Shown here piece after piece: positions 1 to 9,055 of a stretch of DNA of 64,000 nt. Within the stretch, counting starts at the first letter, position 1, and every line of letters begins with the position of its first letter. This DNA is from Alkalibacillus filiformis. Lineage in GTDB: Bacteria; Bacillota; Bacilli; Bacillales; Alkalibacillaceae. The stretch is taken from positions 620,001-684,000 of the forward strand of contig NZ_JAUSUP010000001.1 of assembly GCF_030814115.1 (NCBI RefSeq). The letters run 5' to 3'. The notes under the pieces are model-generated. The model saw only the letters and a program-made list of their open reading frames with translations, ran no database searches and had not been told where the DNA came from. A program made the position numbers and the translations under genes.

Positions 1-65
1 AGCCTTAACAAACGACGAATGCGTTCCTCATCATCAACAACTAGAATCTTTGCCTCTTCTGACAT
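1..65 (-). CDS. resD: Response regulator ResD, N-terminal fragment
   Basis: Only the first 21 codons lie inside the window. They read as a receiver-domain start with the acidic pocket motif VVDDEERIRRL, which is what a ResD-type response regulator shows at its N-terminus. The gene follows resC directly, as in the resABCDE operon of Bacillus, where ResD and the kinase ResE control respiration genes when oxygen is short. An AAGGAG sits at 75-80. It is nine bases from the ATG at 65 and abuts another in-frame ATG at 74, so the start at 65 is preferred. Confidence 0.8.
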   Translation of the reverse strand, partial: MSEEAKILVVDDEERIRRLLR

Positions 66-91
66 ACTAGACATCTCCTTCTATAAAATAT

Positions 92-1285
92 TTACGAAGC
101 ATACGAATGTAAACCTGCAATTACAAGGTTAATAACGATTAAGTTAAACATAATGATCACAAAGCCAACCACAGCTAACCATGCAGATTTTTTACCATGC
201 CAACCTCTCGTTAACCTTAAGTGTAGGAACACCGCATAGAATAACCACGTGATTAAGGCCCACACTTCTTTCGGATCCCAACCCCAGAAGCGGCCCCATG
301 CTTCTTGAGCCCAAATAGCTGCAAATATTAAGCCACCTAATGTAAATAATGGGAAGCCTATAGCGATTGAACGATACATGACATCGTCTACAACATCAGG
401 GTTAATTTTACCAAACTTAGTTTGTAAGTACGCTCCAATTCTTTTACCTTTTAAAGTGAGACGGGCTAAACCATATAACAGTAAACCTGCTAATAAGGAT
501 AACGTTAACGTATTAAGCTTCTTACCTGCATCAATTCCTTGCATCCACGATGGTGCTTCAATACCTGAATTGAAACGGTCTTCTGTCATAAGGTCTGAAT
601 TGCTTGGTTGGAATAATGCCAGCATTTCATATTCAACCTCATATTGATAACCATCAGATTCTTTAATAAATGTCGCTTCATAATCCATTGCTCCAAACCC
701 AGTTGAAAGAATTATGAATCCGACCGTTGAAAGAACTGCATAAATAATAATTTCTAACCACGTTGTTTCTTTGTTTCTTACTGTTTGATCAATTTTAACT
801 ATTAAGAAAAGTAAACCCGCTATGAAACTAATAGCTAATATAGCTTGTGCTAAACCAACTAAAGTGACGTGAATGTATAACCAATGCGACTGTAAAGATG
901 GCACTAATGGTGATACTTCTTGCGGGAACATACTGCCATAACCGATAATAACAATCGCAATAGGTAAAGCTATCAACCCTAAAGCAGGTATACCATATAC
1001 GAAATGAATAACAATAAAACATAAAACTAACATTAAACCAAAGAACGTAATGTACTCGAACATATTACTCACTGGAATGTGCCCAGCTTCAATCCACCTA
1101 AAGATATAAGCTGTTAAATGCGAGGCAAAACCAATAATCGTAAATGTCATTGCAAGTTTTGTTGCTTTAGACTTTTTATTTTCATCTCTATTATTTCCTA
1201 AAGTCATTCCAAAGAATGCTGTAGCAATTAGATAAACGAAAAAGGTTATATAGAGAAATGTACTACTTAAAACATAAAAATCCAT
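92..1285 (-). CDS. resC: Cytochrome c maturation protein ResC (CcsA/CcsB family)
   Basis: ResC is the membrane partner of ResB in System II cytochrome c maturation, which carries heme across the membrane and attaches it to apocytochromes on the outside. The 397-residue protein has about eight membrane segments and, near residue 330, the tryptophan-rich WWD-type loop (WGRFWGWDPKEVWALITW) that binds heme in this family, with conserved histidines around it. A GAGGAGGG lies seven bases before the ATG. The gene is 28 bases after resB and 27 bases before resD, so it is part of the res operon. Confidence 0.93.
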   Translation of the reverse strand: MDFYVLSSTFLYITFFVYLIATAFFGMTLGNNRDENKKSKATKLAMTFTIIGFASHLTAYIFRWIEAGHIPVSNMFEYITFFGLMLVLCFIVIHFVYGIPALGLIALPIAIVIIGYGSMFPQEVSPLVPSLQSHWLYIHVTLVGLAQAILAISFIAGLLFLIVKIDQTVRNKETTWLEIIIYAVLSTVGFIILSTGFGAMDYEATFIKESDGYQYEVEYEMLALFQPSNSDLMTEDRFNSGIEAPSWMQGIDAGKKLNTLTLSLLAGLLLYGLARLTLKGKRIGAYLQTKFGKINPDVVDDVMYRSIAIGFPLFTLGGLIFAAIWAQEAWGRFWGWDPKEVWALITWLFYAVFLHLRLTRGWHGKKSAWLAVVGFVIIMFNLIVINLVIAGLHSYAS

Positions 1286-1313
1286 TTTATCCCTCCTCGG
1301 GTAAGTCCATTTA

Positions 1314-2948
1314 TTACTTTAATTCTTGTTGATCTTCAAACTCTTGGACGTTTGTATCTTCAGTTATTTTCTCTAACTCTTGCTTCATACCATACCAGTT
1401 TTTATTCGTATGAATCCCAATGTGATAAATCCCTTCACCTTTTGGATGAATCCATACACGTCTATGATACCAGTACAGTCCTTGCACGACACCGATCATA
1501 AAAATGCCGGCACCTAAGCCGAATAACGGCAATGTATTATCCTTTTTCACCGTTAAACCAGATGCAGAACGGCGATCTATTCCTGTTACGTTCATAACTA
1601 GTTCATTATCTTCTGATAACGGTATAATATCTTCTTGTAAATAGAAGAAACGTTCTGAATCACCTGTATCAGGATTTTCTACAGAGAAAATTAAACCAGG
1701 ATTTCTAGGAAACTTTGAAAATGATGATGGACCATTTTCTGTGAACTCTAACTCTGGATACCAATCATCAACAGAAACCATTATATCACTTTCTTCTAAA
1801 TGGAACTCAGGTGGTGCCTCGTCACTATAAAAAGTGAACTCACCTAGAACTTCATCATTTAATTGGACATCGAAAGACATAGAATCATACTCTGCCTCAA
1901 GTTGAGTACCTGCTTGGTAAAGTGCATAACCATCAAAAGTAACAGGTTGATTTAACCTGATCTCTCCTCTTGTCACTTCCTCTAGTTCAGGTTCTTGTCC
2001 AGGTAAAGTTTCTTCTGTTGTTCTATAAATAACAGCATTCGTTTGAAAGTTTTTTGGTACTGGTTCTTCTACATCTTCTAACGCTCGGCTAAATTGTTCT
2101 TGTGTTTCAGGGTCATATTCTTCATATACAAACCCTGTATTTTCCACATAATACTCTTGGTTCGTACTAGGAACAACACGCGTTTCACCTTCACGAACCC
2201 AAACATAGTCATCAACATGCATCACTTCAAACATTCTAAAAATAGCAGCAAGCAAGATGATAATTAAGCCGATATGGTTTACATAAGCTCCCCACCTAGA
2301 GAATCGATTTTTCTCAGCCATAATATGACCATCATCTTCATAGACTTTATAACGTCTACTTTTAAGGTTCTCTCTCAACTTATTAACATCGTCTTCATTT
2401 AACTGATTATCTTTACTCACTAAACGCTGTCTTTTTACAAACACTTCATGTCGCTTAGTCTTTTGATTGTTTAACGCTCTTCTTAACGGCACATATCGAT
2501 CAATACTCGCTATAATAATTGAAACACCAATTAGTGCAACTAAAGTTATGTACCACCAAGAACTATACATGTTGTGAAAGCCTAATTGATAAAATATTTG
2601 TCCGGTAAAACCATATTCTTCAGCATAAAATTGCGAAGATGGTAACGGTGAGTTTTTAAACTGCTCTTGAGGATAAACCGTTCCTAAAGCTGATAATACT
2701 ACTGTAATAACAATTAACCAGACACCAACTTTTACTGATGAAAAGAAAGCCCATGTTTTATCAACGAACGTCCTTTTATACGTTTGAGAACGTCTTGCCG
2801 ATCCTTCATAACGCATTTCTAATACATGTTTCTCATCGTTACCATCAATGTGTTGGTTACCTTCAATCGGTTTACCGCACGCTTCACATAGAATGGTGCC
2901 CTCTTTATTTAAGTGTCCGCACTCACATCTAATTGACTGATCACTCAT
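1314..2948 (-). CDS. resB: Cytochrome c maturation protein ResB with N-terminal zinc ribbon
   Basis: ResB works with ResC in heme delivery and ligation to c-type cytochromes. The protein is 544 residues. Membrane segments appear at about residues 73-92, 131-150 and 225-242 and again near 480-500, with a long acidic extracytoplasmic domain between the last two. The first 26 residues hold two CxC/CxxC pairs (CECG, then CEACG), a cytoplasmic zinc-ribbon-like knuckle ahead of the first membrane segment. The extracytoplasmic part is strongly acidic, which fits a salt-adapted organism (inference). It lies 28 bases downstream of resA. Confidence 0.92.
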   Translation of the reverse strand: MSDQSIRCECGHLNKEGTILCEACGKPIEGNQHIDGNDEKHVLEMRYEGSARRSQTYKRTFVDKTWAFFSSVKVGVWLIVITVVLSALGTVYPQEQFKNSPLPSSQFYAEEYGFTGQIFYQLGFHNMYSSWWYITLVALIGVSIIIASIDRYVPLRRALNNQKTKRHEVFVKRQRLVSKDNQLNEDDVNKLRENLKSRRYKVYEDDGHIMAEKNRFSRWGAYVNHIGLIIILLAAIFRMFEVMHVDDYVWVREGETRVVPSTNQEYYVENTGFVYEEYDPETQEQFSRALEDVEEPVPKNFQTNAVIYRTTEETLPGQEPELEEVTRGEIRLNQPVTFDGYALYQAGTQLEAEYDSMSFDVQLNDEVLGEFTFYSDEAPPEFHLEESDIMVSVDDWYPELEFTENGPSSFSKFPRNPGLIFSVENPDTGDSERFFYLQEDIIPLSEDNELVMNVTGIDRRSASGLTVKKDNTLPLFGLGAGIFMIGVVQGLYWYHRRVWIHPKGEGIYHIGIHTNKNWYGMKQELEKITEDTNVQEFEDQQELK

Positions 2949-2976
2949 ATAAACCCCTCACGATTTTGTTTATTTC

Positions 2977-3513
2977 TTATTGAGGTAAAATTTCATTAAA
3001 ATAAGTTTCTAAACTTTCTAGTGTAACTGGTCCGCGTACAATACGTTCAATTGTGCCATCAGGATTAATAAAATATGAAGTAGGTAACGGAACAATTTCA
3101 TACGCTTCCATTACTGTTTCATTTCGATCGTGTGTACTAGGAAACGATAAATCTAATCGGTTATAAAAGTTATTTATAACTGTTTCGTTTTTATCTACAC
3201 TTACAGCAACAATTTCAATACCTTGATCATGATACTCTTCATATAATTGATCCATATACGGCATTTCTTCTTTGCAAGGCTCACAATAAGTGGCCCAGAA
3301 GTTAACCATAACACCTTGACCTCGTAAGTCGTGTAGTTCTATTGCTTCACCCTCTTGATCTAAACGATCCAATTTGAAGTTTGGTGCTTCCATTCCTTCT
3401 TGTAATGAAGGGCGTTCAGATCCAGCGTTAACGATTAATACAAACACTAGCGTCCCTGCTAAGATTGCTAAAACAATACTTCTAAATATAAGGCGTTTTT
3501 TCTTCTTTTCCAA
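2977..3513 (-). CDS. resA: Thiol-disulfide oxidoreductase ResA
   Basis: ResA is a membrane-anchored thioredoxin-like protein that reduces the CXXCH heme-binding cysteines of apocytochrome c on the outer face of the membrane. The 178-residue protein has one N-terminal anchor (about residues 9-28) and a thioredoxin fold with active site CEPC at Cys77-Cys80. Glu83 stands where the functionally important Glu80 lies in B. subtilis ResA. Translation starts at TTG, six bases after GAGGAGGG. It is the first gene of the res operon and follows an extended -10 promoter. Confidence 0.94.
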   Translation of the reverse strand: MEKKKKRLIFRSIVLAILAGTLVFVLIVNAGSERPSLQEGMEAPNFKLDRLDQEGEAIELHDLRGQGVMVNFWATYCEPCKEEMPYMDQLYEEYHDQGIEIVAVSVDKNETVINNFYNRLDLSFPSTHDRNETVMEAYEIVPLPTSYFINPDGTIERIVRGPVTLESLETYFNEILPQ

Positions 3514-3533
3514 CAGGATCCCTCCTCATTGCC

Positions 3534-3542
3534 ATTATATCA
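3534..3542 (-). promoter_or_regulatory. Extended -10 promoter of resABC operon
   Basis: On the minus strand the sequence TGATATAAT gives a perfect SigA -10 (TATAAT) with the extended TGN element, about 21 bases before the resA start codon. No good -35 is visible, which fits a promoter that needs an activator. In B. subtilis the res operon is activated by ResD (known), but no ResD site was identified here. Confidence 0.5.
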
Positions 3543-3577
3543 TTCGTCTAATCAGACTTATTTAACATCTTTGAACA

Positions 3578-4324
3578 TTATTTAACATTTTTTTGCGTAA
3601 TGTCTTTAAGCTGTTTTACTTCATGTGGTGTTAATTCTCGATACTCACCTGGCTGTAGATTACCTAAAGTTAATGTACCAAATCGTTCACGTTTTAACTT
3701 TTCAATTCTATATCCCAGCGCCTCAAACATTCGACGAACTTGTCTATTTTTGCCTTGATGTAGAACCAACTCAATTTTTGTTTTACCTTTCTTTTTATCA
3801 ACTTCCATAATGCGGCTCTTCACTGCTTTAAGACGTTCACCATCATGGGTAACACCTTTCTTTAACTGCAATACTTCTTCTTTAGATAGTTCACCTTTTA
3901 CTTTAGCGACATAAACCTTATCCACTTCAAATTTAGGGTGGATCAATTGATTAGTTAGGTTGCCATCGTTTGTTAATAATAAAAGTCCTGTCGTATCATA
4001 ATCAAGGCGTCCAACTGGATAAACTCGCTGCTCAATCTCACCTGATAACAAATCAGTAACGACTCTTCTACCTTTATCATCTTCAACAGTTGAAACAACT
4101 TGTCTTGGTTTATTAATCATGAAATAAACTGGCTGCTCTTTTTCAATAATAATGTTGTCCACTGCGACTTCATCACTTTGCCCGACTTTTGTTCCTAATT
4201 CGCTAACAACCTTACCATTTACTTTTACTCGCCCTGATTCGATTAGCCCTTCAGCTTTTCTCCTTGATGTTATACCACTTTTTGCAATTACTTTTTGTAA
4301 ACGTTCTTTTTGTCCGCTCATCAT
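3578..4324 (-). CDS. rluB: 23S rRNA pseudouridine synthase RluB
   Basis: RluB isomerises a uridine of 23S rRNA (position 2605 in E. coli) to pseudouridine. The 248-residue protein has an N-terminal S4 RNA-binding domain (about residues 7-55, RLQKVIAKSGITSRRKAE) and the RsuA/RluB catalytic domain with the motif GRLDYDTTGLLLLTNDG around residue 101, whose Asp is the catalytic residue. The later GKNRQVRRM motif is also present. It sits between spmB and resA exactly as in B. subtilis. Confidence 0.93.
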   Translation of the reverse strand: MMSGQKERLQKVIAKSGITSRRKAEGLIESGRVKVNGKVVSELGTKVGQSDEVAVDNIIIEKEQPVYFMINKPRQVVSTVEDDKGRRVVTDLLSGEIEQRVYPVGRLDYDTTGLLLLTNDGNLTNQLIHPKFEVDKVYVAKVKGELSKEEVLQLKKGVTHDGERLKAVKSRIMEVDKKKGKTKIELVLHQGKNRQVRRMFEALGYRIEKLKRERFGTLTLGNLQPGEYRELTPHEVKQLKDITQKNVK

Positions 4325-4380
4325 TTTCCACTTCCTTAGTCTGTCTAAATTATGTACATACTTATATTATGGCACAAGAA

Positions 4381-4405
4381 AAGCGTTAACATCATGGTTA
4401 ACGCT
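4381..4405 (-). terminator. Rho-independent terminator after spmB
   Basis: An inverted repeat AGCGTTAAC / GTTAACGCT with a six-base loop is followed on the minus strand by TTTTCTT. It lies 19 bases after the spmB stop and closes the dacB-spmA-spmB operon. Confidence 0.75.
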
Positions 4406-4423
4406 CGAATTTCTTTAATACCA

Positions 4424-4951
4424 TTATGAACCAAAAATAAGGTAACATACAACTAACGAAGCAATTATACCAACGAAGTCAGCTAAAAGTCCAACTTTTA
4501 ATGCATCTCCCATCTTTCTAATACCAACAGCCCCAAAGTAAACTGTTAATACGTATAACGTCGTATCTGTACTTCCTTGCATAGTTGATGCTAATTGACC
4601 GATAAACGAATCTGGCCCTTCAGTTTTAATTAAGTCGGTGGCAATACTTAGTGAAGCTGTGCCAGATATAGGTCTCGTAATCGCAAGTGGAACAATCTCA
4701 GAAGGAATATTAAAGATTGAAAGTACAGGATCAATCAAATTAACAAAAGCATCCAATGCACCAGACGCTCTAAATATACTAATTGACACGATCATCCCTA
4801 ATAAAAAAGGAAGCAAGGAAACAGCCATCTTAACGCCTTCCTTACCTCCTTCAACAAACGTCTCGTACGTTGGAACCCTTTTGTAAGTTCCATACAGTAA
4901 AACCGTTAAAATGATGAGCGGAATAATCCAGTTACTTATATGTACAAGCAT
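4424..4951 (-). CDS. spmB: Spore maturation protein SpmB
   Basis: SpmB and SpmA are membrane proteins needed for proper dehydration of the spore core; their biochemical activity is unknown. The 175-residue protein has four to five membrane segments and the nucleoside-transporter-gate (Gate) domain typical of the family, with conserved ARPISGTASLSI-like and GSTDTTLYVL stretches. The stop of spmA and the start of spmB overlap by one base (TAATG). AAGGAG lies nine bases upstream of the start. Confidence 0.93.
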   Translation of the reverse strand: MLVHISNWIIPLIILTVLLYGTYKRVPTYETFVEGGKEGVKMAVSLLPFLLGMIVSISIFRASGALDAFVNLIDPVLSIFNIPSEIVPLAITRPISGTASLSIATDLIKTEGPDSFIGQLASTMQGSTDTTLYVLTVYFGAVGIRKMGDALKVGLLADFVGIIASLVVCYLIFGS

Positions 4952-5541
4952 TATATAAGACTCCTTTGTCTCCTGTAATAAAAATATCGATCAATCATGA
5001 TTGCTCCGACCGTAGAAATTAAAGTAGCTATAATAGTAGAACTTACAATTTCAGTAGGGGCCATCGAATCATATTGCATTCGAATGGCAATAATCGTCGT
5101 TGGAACAAGTGTGACACTTGATGTATTCAGAGCTAAAAACGTAATCATAGAACGTGAAGCAACCTCACTATCATTATTTAACTTTTTCATCTCATGCATC
5201 GCCTTGATCCCAAGTGGTGTTGCTGCATTACCTAAGCCAAACAGGTTCGCTGAAAAGTTCGATAAAATATATCCCATGGCTGGATGGTTGGCTGGAATCT
5301 CTGGGAATAGTCTTGTAAAAACAGGTTTAAATAAATGAGCTAACTTTTCTAATAGACCAGCCTTTTCAGCAATACGCATTAAGCCTAACCAAAACACTAA
5401 TACACTTACAAGACTGATCGTAAGCGCAACAGCGTCTTGAGCACTACTAAATATGACTTCATTTACTTCTTCAATTGTGCCATTAAAAAATGCGTAAATA
5501 ATTCCAATCGCTGCTAATGCTACCCAAATGATATTAACCAT
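4951..5541 (-). CDS. spmA: Spore maturation protein SpmA
   Basis: SpmA is the partner of SpmB, a Gate-domain integral membrane protein that acts in core dehydration of the developing spore. It has 196 residues with the conserved NLFGLGNAATPLGIKAM motif near residue 100 and hydrophobic segments on both sides. It starts immediately after the dacB stop codon with AAGGGG eight bases upstream, so translation is probably coupled to dacB. In B. subtilis this trio is made in the mother cell under SigE, consistent with the promoter upstream of dacB here. Confidence 0.93.
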   Translation of the reverse strand: MVNIIWVALAAIGIIYAFFNGTIEEVNEVIFSSAQDAVALTISLVSVLVFWLGLMRIAEKAGLLEKLAHLFKPVFTRLFPEIPANHPAMGYILSNFSANLFGLGNAATPLGIKAMHEMKKLNNDSEVASRSMITFLALNTSSVTLVPTTIIAIRMQYDSMAPTEIVSSTIIATLISTVGAIMIDRYFYYRRQRSLI

Positions 5542-6441
5542 TTAAATTGCCCCTTGTAAGTAACGGAACGATTTCATAAACCTTTCCCATAAAGAAGGTT
5601 CACTCGCCTCTTCTCCAAAAAATATGGGAATTTCCGGCCTATCTTCTAAATGAGAGAATGCATAGCTGTACAGTAATCGATGGTCATTCCAATCATCCGA
5701 TGCATCGATCGTGACCACAACCACTTCATTTCCATCTTGTTCGGCTGTTGTAACTAAAGTCCTCCCAGCAATGCTCGTGTAACCTGTCTTACCACCTGTA
5801 CATACTTGGTCATAAGTCATAAGTAATTTATTTTTATTCATCCAATGATAGCCAACATTTTCTGATAAGTATCGTTTTGTACCAAAAATCTCTCTAAAGT
5901 CGTCACTCATATTCATCGCGTAACTTGTTAAGACCGCCATATCATAAGCAGTTGAATAATGGTCATCTTCATCTAATCCGTGTGGGTTCTGAAAGCTACT
6001 GTTTTGCATCCCAATCCAGTCCGCTTTTTCATTCATTAAAAATGCAAAGCCTTTCTCACTCCCAGCAACATGTTCAGCAATTGCATAGGCTGCATCATTT
6101 CCAGAGCGTAACATCAGTCCGTATAATAAATCTTCCAATGAATATACATCACCAGCTTGCGTGTATATTGAGGAACCAATCATTCTTGAAGCTTCGTTTG
6201 ATATCGTCACTTTTGAATCTAATTCTTCATGCTCTAGTGCAACAATTGCTGTCATTATTTTAGTAATACTAGCAATTGGCAATTCCTCATGAATATTCTT
6301 TGAATAAATGACTTCTTGGGTTTCCATATCAATTGCAATAGCACTTTTAGCTGATACACCTGGCTCAGCATGTGTCATGACAGTAGGTTGCCACCAAATT
6401 AATAAACATCCAATAAGAGCAAGGGAAATAAATTTTCTCAT
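5542..6441 (-). CDS. dacB: Spore cortex D-alanyl-D-alanine carboxypeptidase DacB (PBP5*)
   Basis: DacB trims the stem peptides of spore cortex peptidoglycan and so lowers cross-linking. The three S11 serine peptidase motifs are present: SITK (catalytic Ser58, Lys61), SGN at 112-114 and KTG at 217-219. A signal peptide covers about residues 1-25. The start at 6441 has AGGAGATG just upstream and gives 299 residues; an ATG-like start farther upstream lacks a ribosome site. The protein is shorter than vegetative DacA and ends in a short amphipathic tail (SLWERFMKSFRYLQ) that may anchor it to the membrane. Confidence 0.92.
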   Translation of the reverse strand: MRKFISLALIGCLLIWWQPTVMTHAEPGVSAKSAIAIDMETQEVIYSKNIHEELPIASITKIMTAIVALEHEELDSKVTISNEASRMIGSSIYTQAGDVYSLEDLLYGLMLRSGNDAAYAIAEHVAGSEKGFAFLMNEKADWIGMQNSSFQNPHGLDEDDHYSTAYDMAVLTSYAMNMSDDFREIFGTKRYLSENVGYHWMNKNKLLMTYDQVCTGGKTGYTSIAGRTLVTTAEQDGNEVVVVTIDASDDWNDHRLLYSYAFSHLEDRPEIPIFFGEEASEPSLWERFMKSFRYLQGAI

Positions 6442-6487
6442 CTGACATCTCCTATTCCGTAACTGTCTTGTCCTATTCTCATGAAAC

Positions 6488-6516
6488 ATTATATGGTGTT
6501 ATGATGGCTTGTATGA
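6488..6516 (-). promoter_or_regulatory. SigE-like promoter of dacB-spmA-spmB
   Basis: On the minus strand TCATACA (-35; 5 of 7 to KMATATT) and CATATAAT (-10; 7 of 8 to CATACAMT) are separated by 14 bases, the spacing used by the mother-cell factor SigE. The start codon is about 40 bases downstream of the expected transcription start. The B. subtilis operon is SigE-dependent, which supports the call. Confidence 0.55.
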
Positions 6517-6528
6517 TTATAATCCAAT

Positions 6529-6570
6529 AAAAAAGGTGACCCCGTAATTAAAAATCGGGATCACCTTTTA
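6529..6570 (-). terminator. Rho-independent terminator after ypuI
   Basis: The inverted repeat AAAAGGTGAYCCCG / CGGGRTCACCTTTT, with an AT-rich loop of about eleven bases, is followed by six T residues on the minus strand. It separates the scp-ypuI transcript from the dacB promoter. Confidence 0.85.
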
Positions 6571-6601
6571 GCTGATTAACTATTCAAAAGTATCAATATG
6601 A

Positions 6602-7063
6602 CTATACAGCTTCTAAATAATCTAACTCTTCACGTAAATCTTGGAATGTCGGCTCAATCAATTTTGCTAATTCAAGTATATGATTACCAGGCTCACGCTG
6701 GAATTCAATCGACATTTTATTTTGGTATGAAGCACGACTATCCTCATACCAAAGATCATCTTTAGGAGAGAAAAACTCATTAACACACTTAAAATAAACG
6801 CCTCTTAACACTTTTTCAAGCACTTCTTCTTGAATGTCTTTGGTTGCTATTAATCTTTCTAAAGCAAATTTCCCCTCCATACAGTAAACTTCTAGATAAC
6901 GCAAATGCTTCACGATTGAACGTACATAATCTTGATTAAGTTGCGCTTCATCATTCAAAATAAAAGTTACGCTTTTATCATTTAAAAAATAATTTAAATC
7001 ACGCTCTATTATATCTAATTGATTATAGACTTTCTCAGCCTGTGAAAATAAGTGTGTGCTCAT
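6602..7063 (-). CDS. ypuI: YpuI family protein (DUF3907)
   Basis: This 153-residue, mostly helical soluble protein matches the YpuI/DUF3907 family, which lies between scpB and dacB in Bacillus and has no proven function. There are no membrane segments or catalytic motifs. The start is open: the ATG at 7063 gives the family-like N-terminus, but the strong AAGGAGG is 14 bases away from it and only five bases from an in-frame TTG at 7072, so TTG may be the true start. The 3' end is followed by a terminator, so the gene closes the scpA-scpB transcript. Confidence 0.8.
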   Translation of the reverse strand: MSTHLFSQAEKVYNQLDIIERDLNYFLNDKSVTFILNDEAQLNQDYVRSIVKHLRYLEVYCMEGKFALERLIATKDIQEEVLEKVLRGVYFKCVNEFFSPKDDLWYEDSRASYQNKMSIEFQREPGNHILELAKLIEPTFQDLREELDYLEAV

Positions 7064-7106
7064 CGGCCACAAAGTTACCTCCTTGACGAACAATCATCAA
7101 ATAATT

Positions 7107-7685
7107 TTATGCAGACGGTTCCTCCATATCATTGAAAAACAGATCAGCATCTTGCACAGCCTCTTGAAGGTTTTCATCTGGTAATGGTGGTAGCTCTTCT
7201 AACGATGTTAAACCGAAAAAGGTTAAAAACTCTTTCGTCGTTTGGAACAAGATGGGCCGACCACTTGTTTCTTTCCGCCCACATTCTTCTATTAGGAATC
7301 GAGAAACTAACGTTTGAATGGGCCCATCACTTTTCACCCCTCGAATGTCTTCAATTTCAACCCTTGTAATTGGCTGTTGATATGCAATGATTGCTAAAGT
7401 TTCTAAAGCGGCTTGTGAAAGCTTGGAACTTGAATTTGTTTCCTGCATTTTTTCAAAATATAAAGCGTGTTCAGACTTAGTTGTTAAGTAATAAACACCC
7501 TTTTGTTCTAAGATAGATAATCCCCTTTGTCCATGTTCATAATCATACTTTAACTCTTCCAATAAAATTTCGGCGGTTTCCCCGTTGACAGAGAGAACTT
7601 TCTTAATTTGTGCCATTGATATTCCTTCATCGCCTGAAGCAAATAACAACCCTTCAAATACGCCTTTAAGTTGAGCTAGTTCCAT
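7107..7685 (-). CDS. scpB: Segregation and condensation protein ScpB
   Basis: ScpB is the winged-helix kite subunit of the SMC-ScpAB condensin that organises and segregates the chromosome; a ScpB dimer binds ScpA. The 192-residue protein shows two winged-helix units, with the conserved LSQAALETLAIIAYQQPITR stretch split between helices near residue 90 and the IRGVKSDGPIQTL motif after it. CGGAGG lies eight bases before the ATG. Its 5' end overlaps the 3' end of scpA by 20 bases, indicating coupled translation. Confidence 0.94.
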   Translation of the reverse strand: MELAQLKGVFEGLLFASGDEGISMAQIKKVLSVNGETAEILLEELKYDYEHGQRGLSILEQKGVYYLTTKSEHALYFEKMQETNSSSKLSQAALETLAIIAYQQPITRVEIEDIRGVKSDGPIQTLVSRFLIEECGRKETSGRPILFQTTKEFLTFFGLTSLEELPPLPDENLQEAVQDADLFFNDMEEPSA

Positions 7686-8424
7686 AATAATCCTCCGTTA
7701 AGGCCACTGTTATATCTTCAAAATTTTGATTCTGGTAGCATATAATCGTATGAGTTTTCATTAATTCAAGCAATGCTAGAAAAGTTGTAACTACTTCAAA
7801 CTTCTGCTCATATTCAAACAACCCAAAAAATGAAGACTCACCTTTAAATAGTTGCAACGATTTAATAACATCATTCATTCGATCTTCAATTGAGACCTCT
7901 TGACGTTGGATTGTTGTTTCCATAGGTTCAAGTAATTTTTTTCTTCTCAAAACTTTTTGAAATGCTTCTGTTAAATCAACAACAGAGAGCACTTCGCTTC
8001 GCTTTACGACATCATCCGATTGATACGGCGTTAAGTCAATTGGTGCTCTAGTGTATACTTGATTGGATTCTTGTTCTTTTTCCTGTAACACTTTTGAAGC
8101 TTCTTTATACTTTTTATATTCAACTAACCGTTGAATTAGTTCTTCTTGTGGATCTTCTTCATATTCATCTTCAAAATCTAACTCTTGTTTTGGCAGTAGC
8201 ATATTACTTTTAATTTCTAACAAGGTCGCTGCCATAACTAAGTATTCACTAGCAATATCTAAATGTAAATCTTGCATTGTATGGATATAGTTCATATATT
8301 GATCTGCGATTTCTTTTAAAGGAACTTCATAAATATCAATCTCATACTGATTAATCAGATGTAATAATAAGTCTAATGGTCCTTCAAACGCGTCAGTTTT
8401 TACCTTATAGATTGACTCACTCAT
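7666..8424 (-). CDS. scpA: Segregation and condensation protein ScpA
   Basis: ScpA is the kleisin that bridges the SMC heads in bacterial condensin. The N-terminal helical domain begins with the family signature FEGPLDLLLHLI and the C-terminal winged helix ends the protein; an acidic linker lies between. Two in-frame ATGs exist at 8436 and 8424; the second has a weak GAGTGAG upstream and gives 252 residues, close to the usual 251, so it is preferred. Promoter elements upstream were not recognised. Confidence 0.93.
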   Translation of the reverse strand: MSESIYKVKTDAFEGPLDLLLHLINQYEIDIYEVPLKEIADQYMNYIHTMQDLHLDIASEYLVMAATLLEIKSNMLLPKQELDFEDEYEEDPQEELIQRLVEYKKYKEASKVLQEKEQESNQVYTRAPIDLTPYQSDDVVKRSEVLSVVDLTEAFQKVLRRKKLLEPMETTIQRQEVSIEDRMNDVIKSLQLFKGESSFFGLFEYEQKFEVVTTFLALLELMKTHTIICYQNQNFEDITVALTEDYYGTSST

Positions 8425-8530
8425 CAACTCACTCATTTCAAATCAGTTACCATTCTATTTCATGTTACCAAATATCAAAGCAAAAAGGAATATCGTAATC
8501 TGTTTCCTTTTCGCTCTGTAAGCACAAATA

Positions 8531-8570
8531 AAGTGGCTTCAACTCTCAAGGAGTCGAAACCACTCTTTTT
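8531..8570 (-). terminator. Rho-independent terminator after ribT
   Basis: A long stem AGTGGYTTCRACTC / GAGTYGAARCCACT closes on a five- to six-base loop, followed on the minus strand by TTTATTTG. It lies just past the ribT stop, so ribT and scpA are separate transcripts here. Confidence 0.75.
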
Positions 8571-8572
8571 AT

Positions 8573-8926
<354 letters not shown>

Positions 8927-9055
8927 TTAAACTTTCAATTACTTACATATTTTTACCAAAAAAACGTCTATATAATACAATATATACTTTACTCGTTTTT
9001 GTTCATTTGTCAATAATACATTATTTAGGAAGAGGGAGACAAAAATTATACAACA

